DNA of 64,000 nt from Delphinapterus leucas (taxonomy: Eukaryota > Chordata > Mammalia > Artiodactyla > Monodontidae), in contig NW_022098044.1 in the NCBI RefSeq assembly GCF_002288925.2, forward strand, positions 17,531,974-17,595,973. The letters are read 5' to 3'. Positions within the stretch are counted from its first letter, which is position 1, and each line of letters starts with the position of its first letter. A model generated the notes under the pieces. That model was not told the origin of the DNA. It made no database searches and saw only the letters and a program-made list of their open reading frames with translations. Positions 58,341 to 64,000 of the stretch are shown here, one piece after another. The translations under genes were made by a program, and so were the position numbers.

Positions 58341-58820
58341 AAGGGAATTTTTTAGTTTGATCGTGAGACAGTGGGAAGGTGGATTGGAGTTACATCATGC
58401 AGATCTGTGAGCAAAGCCAGTGCCTTGCAGAGTGCCTGGCACTTGGGAGGTTCTTTACACTTGTTTGTTGTTTTATCTAAAATATAGAAAAGCATTTTGA
58501 AAATCACAGGATTCTGCAAAATTAAGCTCAGTATAACATGTTTTAGCTTAAAGGTAATGACATTTACTTCACTGAAGTATTTTCCCTTCCTTCCTGGATT
58601 AAGACTGAACTGTTGCCTTGTTTATATATTCTCAACAAAGGAACGTCTAAATGTCAGGGAGAAGTGAAATCCCAGCATATGGATGGAAAAGTCAGCTCAC
58701 AAATTCATTGAAATTATTATTTCATTGGAAAATGGATGAAGCTTATAAAGTATAGAGAAGTGCTGAAGTGTTTGGGAAATGGTCAGCTGACCAAGAGAAA
58801 TCAGATTTAAAGTTCATCCT
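58341..58820. other. Low-copy sequence, no gene seen
   Basis: Only a short MIR-like GCAGAGTGCCTGGCACTTGG at about 58426-58445. Confidence 0.4.
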
Positions 58821-58834
58821 TGTAAGTTGTTTTT

Positions 58835-59151
58835 TTGTTTTTGCTTTTAATATAAAACACTCTTTTTTTAAATTTATTAATTTATTTTTGTCTGTGTTGG
58901 GTCTTCGTTTTCTATGCGAGGGCTTTTTGTAGTTGAGGCAAGCCGGGACCCCTCTTTTTCGTGGTGTGCAGGCCTCTCACTGTTGAGGCCTCTCTTGTTG
59001 TGGAGCACAGGCTCCAGACATGCAGGCTCAGTAGTTGTGGGTCACACGCCTAATTGCTCCGCAGCATGTGGGATCTTCCCAGACCAAGGCCCGAACCCGT
59101 GTCTCTGCATTGGCAGGCAGATTCTCAACCACTGCGCCACCAGGGAAGCCC
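58835..59151 (-). mobile_element. CHR-type SINE, long 3'-body subfamily
   Basis: Antisense copy: AT-rich tail, GTGTTGGGTCTTCGTTTTCT body, CCCGAACCCGTG B-box region, and CACCAGGGAAGCCC head. Target-site duplication of 14 bp with one mismatch: TGTAAGTTGTTTTT... at 58821-58834 and 59152-59165. Confidence 0.92.
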
Positions 59152-59819
59152 TGTAAGTTGCTTTTGATGTGGGAAAACTGAAGCAAAATTATGGCCGTGG
59201 TATTATGACTGTACATTGACTTTTGAACCCTGAAAAAATATGGACACCAAAATATCCTATATAGCCCTCTGGAGACACTTTTCCCTATATTCTAATTTTA
59301 TTTCCCTATACTCTAAATGTATTCCTTATTTAGATCATTTATTTATTTTGCTTATTGCAGGTTCACGGAAAGTCTTGAGGTGGCAGATGAGACAAATTAA
59401 AAAAAAAAAACACACACACAAATTGAGTCCAAATCTCTAATGGAATTTATCAAAGTGCAGCTTTGTGACATTTGTTTTCCTGGATCTAAAATGAAAACAT
59501 TATCATATTTAAATAATTACAGCAACCAAGAATAAGTATTTTCTATGGACTGACTTAGAGAAGCAGCATGTTTGCCTTCAAGAACAAAGACCTTAGAGGT
59601 CTTGGCACATAGGGAATGCTCACTCAATATTTGAAGCCTGAACCTAAAAAATACTTGTTACTCAGGACCCATTCCTATATCTCTTCAACAACAAAAAAAC
59701 ATTCCAAATGTATACATGAAGGATCATGGATTAAACAGTAGGCACAGACATTTCTTATCTTCCCTCAAAAGTCCTAAGGAGCTGAAAGAAGGATACATTC
59801 AAATTTCATTTCATTTACT
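59152..59819. other. Low-copy sequence, no gene seen
   Basis: A-run and short (CA)n at 59399-59420. Otherwise unassigned. Confidence 0.4.
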
Positions 59820-59965
59820 TATTTACGTCAACTGAGCTAAGTTACTTAACATCTCTGGGCAGCAAGTACTTCATTTATAAAATGGGAATAATTATAATAC
59901 CTACACCATATGAAGCATTTAGCAAAATACTGAGTCCACAATAGTACTTGTTAAAATGAGCTAAT
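59820..59965 (+). repeat. MIR SINE
   Basis: AAGTTACTTAACATCTCTGG, then TAAAATGGGAATAATTATAA, is MIR core and 3' half. Confidence 0.75.
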
Positions 59966-61973
59966 ATTACTTTTGTTGTCAGTTATATTCCTCTCCCATG
60001 ACACTTCTCAGGTTTTGTACCAAAACTCAGAAAAAGAAGAGGGGAAGCAAATTGTCTGGAATATGCATAACTGTTATATGATCAGCTCTTTTGTAATCTA
60101 GTGCTATTTTCAATTTCCCTTCATTTTAAAAATGTTTACATTTATTTTGTGTTTTTTTAGGCAAATTTTCAAACCAGCACGTTTTTATTGACATTTATAA
60201 AATTCAAAAAAGTACAAAGGAAAAATACAATGTACTGATAATCCTACCAACTAGTGATAACTGTTGTTAATATAATATACACATTATTATATGGAATATA
60301 TATTACATATACTTAACACTATATTAAGAAAATTATGACATGTTATTAATAATATCATTTTGTTAATGTTTGTGTTCTTTTTTAATTTTTAGTTTTCCAT
60401 CATCTATTGCCAGTAATTCCTCTTGAGAAAAATACCCTTTTCCCTTGATACACAGTTTGTTGAAACTGTACATCAAGTGCCTTTCCCTTTTCTTGTCAGG
60501 GGACAAGCCCAAGAACTAAACAAGGCCACTGGATTCTTTTTCCATTGTGTTTTAGCAGATTGGCAAAGTGGTATGTGGTCAAGTTTACCAGTGGTAATGT
60601 TCAGACCAGGTGTTCCTGCTGAGCTACCATTCCCATAGTTCCAATGACCAGCCTTCTGTGGCTGCCTTGGTTCTCCATCTTGCCCATTTAAGATACTAAT
60701 GTCTTTCCGATGGACTGTATTTTGTGTCAGTTAGCCACAGTTGTCATTACTTTCTACCATAGAACCTCATTTGTAGAGAAATACATACAAGAAAATGAAT
60801 TACTAGCAATAGACATGGAATGAAACTTCTCTTCATATTCTACAAAATATATTTAGCTGCCTGAGAAATTTTATAACAAAATAGTTAATTAGGCTATTAG
60901 TCTAAAAATTGGTCACTAGGAACTTATTCTTTGGGCAGCCACTGGGAAACTGGTTGAATACTACCATGTAAAAAGATAAAATTAAAAGAAATTGTGGGGG
61001 GTGGGGTAGTTCCATGGTAGGATAGGTGTTTCTGATAACATTGGGTAGCTCAAAGCCAAGAAGTTCACAACCTAAGTTCTTATTTCAAGGTACAGACTAA
61101 ATCTCATGAATTTCTCAGATGATGCTACAAGACTCACATAGCCCCAGCTTTGACATCACCAAAGAGCATTCTGAGATTGAGCCTGTTTTTTGTTGAATTA
61201 CAATACTTGTTGAAATAAAAAACATGTCTAGTCTCTTATGTGAAAGCTATTGACTGATAAAGAGTAGGGTGGGATCTCAATAATAAATTGGGAAAATCTG
61301 GGAGTATTCAGAGTTTTAGTGGTACCCTAAATCTTCAAACACCTCTGAAACATCCACACATCCACATACTGAGCCTTCCTTTGACAAAGAAACAAGTCCT
61401 CTGAACTTGTCATACAAACCCTTCCTTCCTCACTCCTTCCTTCCTTCCCTCATTTTTAGAAAAGCTTCTTATCAGGGAACACAGGCCAATAAACTGTCTT
61501 TCCATATGCTACCATAAAGAGAGGTAGTAAAAAGAGAAAATGGTAAACTACAGGCTGACTCTTAAAGCTTCTCCTCAGAAGTAACTTCTATTCATGCTTT
61601 GACCAAAAACATCAAATATTTATGTAAAAAATACAATCCACAAGCTCCTTGTACCTGGTATACAGCTTCTGATCCGGCAAATGATTTTATCCTTCTCCAT
61701 TCTTATAATTAGAAAGCACCGGAAGTTTACTTTCATCTGACAAGAACATCAGTATCTTCACCTTCTTAACTCATAGATAAGGTGTCTCTAGAAAGTGATG
61801 CTATTATACACTCATTATCTCACAGCCCATCACACTTTTACACTAAATCAGTGAAATCATGTCATAGTATGTAGGAAGTTATAGCAGAGACATTAGGTAC
61901 TCTGTTAAAACACGTTTTCCATTGGAAGCAAGACAGGAAAAAAATGAGAAAATACTAACATCTATCACTCCTT
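59966..61973. other. Low-copy sequence, possible old L1 tail, short microsatellite
   Basis: About 60170-60260 (AAAAAAGTACAAAGGAAAAA, then ATCCTACCAACTAGTGATAA) resembles an old LINE tail. (TTCC)n lies at about 61422-61449. No gene was seen. Confidence 0.4.
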
Positions 61974-62725
61974 ACAATAGCCAAGACGTAGAAGCAACCT
62001 AAGTGTCCATCAAGAGATAAATGGATAAAGAAGATGTGGTACCAGGAACTAAATTCAGTATCCTGTGATAAACTATAATGGAAAAGAATATGAAAAAGAA
62101 TATATATGTATAACTGAATCACTTTGCTGTACAATAGAAATTAGCACATTGTAAATTAACTATACTTCAATACAATAAATTTTAAAAAAGGATGTGGTAT
62201 ATATACTATATATATATAAATATATTATATATATGTGTGTGTATATATATATATATATATACAGAATGGAATATTACTCAGCCATAAAAAGAATGAAATA
62301 ATGCCATTTTCAGGAACATCAATGGACCTAGAGATTATCATACTAAGTGAAGTAAAGTCAGACAGAGAAAGACAAATATCATATGATATAACTTATATGT
62401 GGAATCTAAAAACAAATAAGATATAAATGAATTTATTTATCAAGCAAAAACAGACTCACAGACATAGAAAACAAACTTATGATGACCAAAGGGGAGGGGA
62501 GGAGGGATAAATTAGGAGTCTGGACTTAGCTGATAAAAACACTACTCTAGAATAAATAGAAAACCAACAGGACCTACTGTATTACACAGGGAACTATACT
62601 CAATATCTTGTAATAAACTATAATGGAGAAGAATATGTATATATCACTGAATCACTTTGCTGTACACCTGAAACAAACACAACATTGTAAATCAACTGTA
62701 CTTCAATAAAAATTTTCAAAAAACC
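61974..62725 (+). mobile_element. L1 3' end split by a second L1 3' end
   Basis: Outer element: ACAATAGCCAAGACGTAGAA to AAGAAGATGTGGTA (to 62041), resuming at GATGTGGTATATATAC (62191) and running to the TTCAATAAAAATTTTC end. A (TA)n tract lies at 62195-62262. It is 5'-truncated, with no intact ORF. Confidence 0.9.
62042..62190 (+). mobile_element. 149-bp L1 3' end nested in another L1
   Basis: CCAGGAACTAAATTCAGTAT to TACTTCAATACAATAAATTT plus an A-run is the L1 3' terminus. The outer L1's GATGTGGTA is duplicated exactly at 62033-62041 and 62191-62199, as a target-site duplication. Confidence 0.88.
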
Positions 62726-64000
62726 TCTACCACCTCTGTGCAAAGTGTGAGGGTCCTGAGAGTTTGATGTGTTGCCTGAAAATTTGCAAGTGTCTTGAAA
62801 ATCTGCTAGTTTTGAGTGGAACCTAAGAAAGAAAAGTCTCTCTTGGTGGTCCAGGGCTTCAGTGCAAGTGATAACATTAGTTGACCATTTAAGGTTGAGT
62901 AAAAACAATGACAAATGGAATTTTGATGGTGGTTCAGGATGATCTGTGAAACCTATACTATTAGGTGAATCACAGAAGAAACATCCAGGGTTTGGGAACA
63001 ATGCTCTATCATCATTAGGTAAGTAACAAGTATGGGTAAGTAAGTATGACACACTTTTTGTCTTACCTCTGGACTCTGCTGGATTCCAAATTATTTAACA
63101 TGATCCTCCATAAAGTAAGTTTTGTGTTATTCTACCTGGCAAAGAGCTCTGGCCAGTTAAGATGCTGGCTGAACATCAGCGAACATAGAGTGAGCAGTAG
63201 GTAGGATCAGCTGCATAAACAAGGAACGTAGTCTCTACACAAATTTTTTCTCTTGATTTTGTAATTGTAATATTTATTTTAATTAATTTATCTCCTCTTT
63301 CCCTCATATTTCTACTACTATTTTGTATTGGTAGTGTTTGAGGTGATAAAGGTAGCATTATTCAAGTTTTACAATATTTAAATGAAATACCAACAAAGCA
63401 CAATAGGGAATATCAACCCATAAAGTTCAGCCATTTTGCCAGATTTAAAAATTGATGAGATATTAGGTTGTCTCTACTTTTAGAATTCGACACTTTTAAT
63501 TAGTCATTTTTATTAGAAATTTTAATTAGACATTTTTAATGAACATTCCTAGATTTTCCTTGAGGAAGAGTTACCAAAAAATGCTCTGGGCATTTTTCCT
63601 CATTTTTACCCTAACTAGGTATTACCACAATTTAAGTGTTCTTTTGATATCATTGTATCAACCCTTCTTTATATTTGAGTCACACTTTCCCATTAATAAG
63701 AATTTATAGTTAGATGAAAAAAGAGCACTGCTCTTAGATGAATCTATCTATAAATCTATAGAGATAATATAATTGACATTTAGTAATAAGTTGCCAGCTA
63801 CCTATTCAAGATTACGTTAGATGTATAGTCTCCTAAATTAGCATGCTAAGTCACCTTGTCATACCTTCTTGCAACAATGTCTGATTTTTCCACTCAGTAT
63901 TATTAGCATTTAATTTATAACAGAGAAAATAATAAAATCTTTGATGGGAAGAATTTTCTCTTTCGGGGTTGGGAAGATAGAATATCATTGTTTACAAAGT
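62726..64000. other. Low-copy sequence, no gene seen
   Basis: The open frame at 63052-62618 (144 codons on the minus strand) begins in unassigned sequence and ends inside the L1 3' end; no domain recognised. The end of the window is AT-rich without recognisable repeats. Confidence 0.45.

Noticed and set aside
61974..62210. Apparent tandem duplication of an L1 3' end
   Set aside because: Better explained as a nested insertion because a 9-bp target is duplicated exactly around an A-tailed 3' end.
62618..63052. 144-codon minus-strand frame
   Set aside because: Its C-terminal part is antisense L1 3' end and the rest has no recognisable similarity.

Overview
The window is mammalian nuclear DNA, and the repeats point to a whale or dolphin (Cetacea). 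Eight tRNA-derived SINEs of the CHR (cetacean/hippo/ruminant) class are present. Two of them (5256-5484 and 51253-51454) are the short, sharply bounded type with clean target-site duplications (TSDs) that I associate with cetacean genomes. L1 elements have a cetartiodactyl-type 3' end, and I saw no BovB, Alu or rodent B1/B2. The species call rests on repeat recognition and was not confirmed by a search.

I found no host protein-coding exon, rRNA, tRNA gene or CRISPR array. Every substantial open frame that I could assign lies in an L1 remnant, an L1 5'UTR, a SINE or another repeat. The window reads as an intergenic (or deep intronic) repeat-rich desert. No bacterial-style system is present.

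Layout. 1-4745: minus-strand L1 (copy 1) with a long GC-rich 5'UTR containing a tandem repeat, cut by the window edge on its 3' side. 5172-6148: old L1 3' end with a young SINE inside it. 6149-13190: low-copy sequence with MIR, MER5, L2 and MER20 fossils and one SINE. 13205-18187: near-full-length minus-strand L1 (copy 2). 21577-26697: near-full-length plus-strand L1 (copy 3). Copies 2 and 3 form a head-to-head inverted pair about 3.4 kb apart. 26698-27355: 5'UTR of an older L1. 27.4-40.2 kb: mostly low-copy DNA with MIR, L2, LTR and MER5 fossils, plus two stretches (about 33.54-34.04 and 35.80-36.25 kb) that look like candidate conserved non-coding or transcript-end sequence. 40.2-43.9 kb: ancient L1M/HAL1-type element carrying three later insertions. 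44-54 kb: MIR, MLT1, hAT and L1 3' ends, including a MIR split by both a SINE and an L1. 54.3-56.0 kb: old L1 with a perfect 17-bp TSD and a SINE inside. 56-64 kb: low-copy DNA, one SINE, and an L1 3' end into which a second, 149-bp L1 3' end has inserted.

All three long L1 copies are dead. They carry stops, frameshifts, and in two cases lesions at catalytic residues. The features that deserve a second look are structural: a 34-bp perfect palindrome in the endonuclease-coding part of L1 copy 3, a 176-bp monomer-like repeat in the L1 copy 1 5'UTR, the inverted L1 pair, an LTR-like insertion inside an MLT1, a 66-bp tandem duplication, and the two candidate conserved elements.
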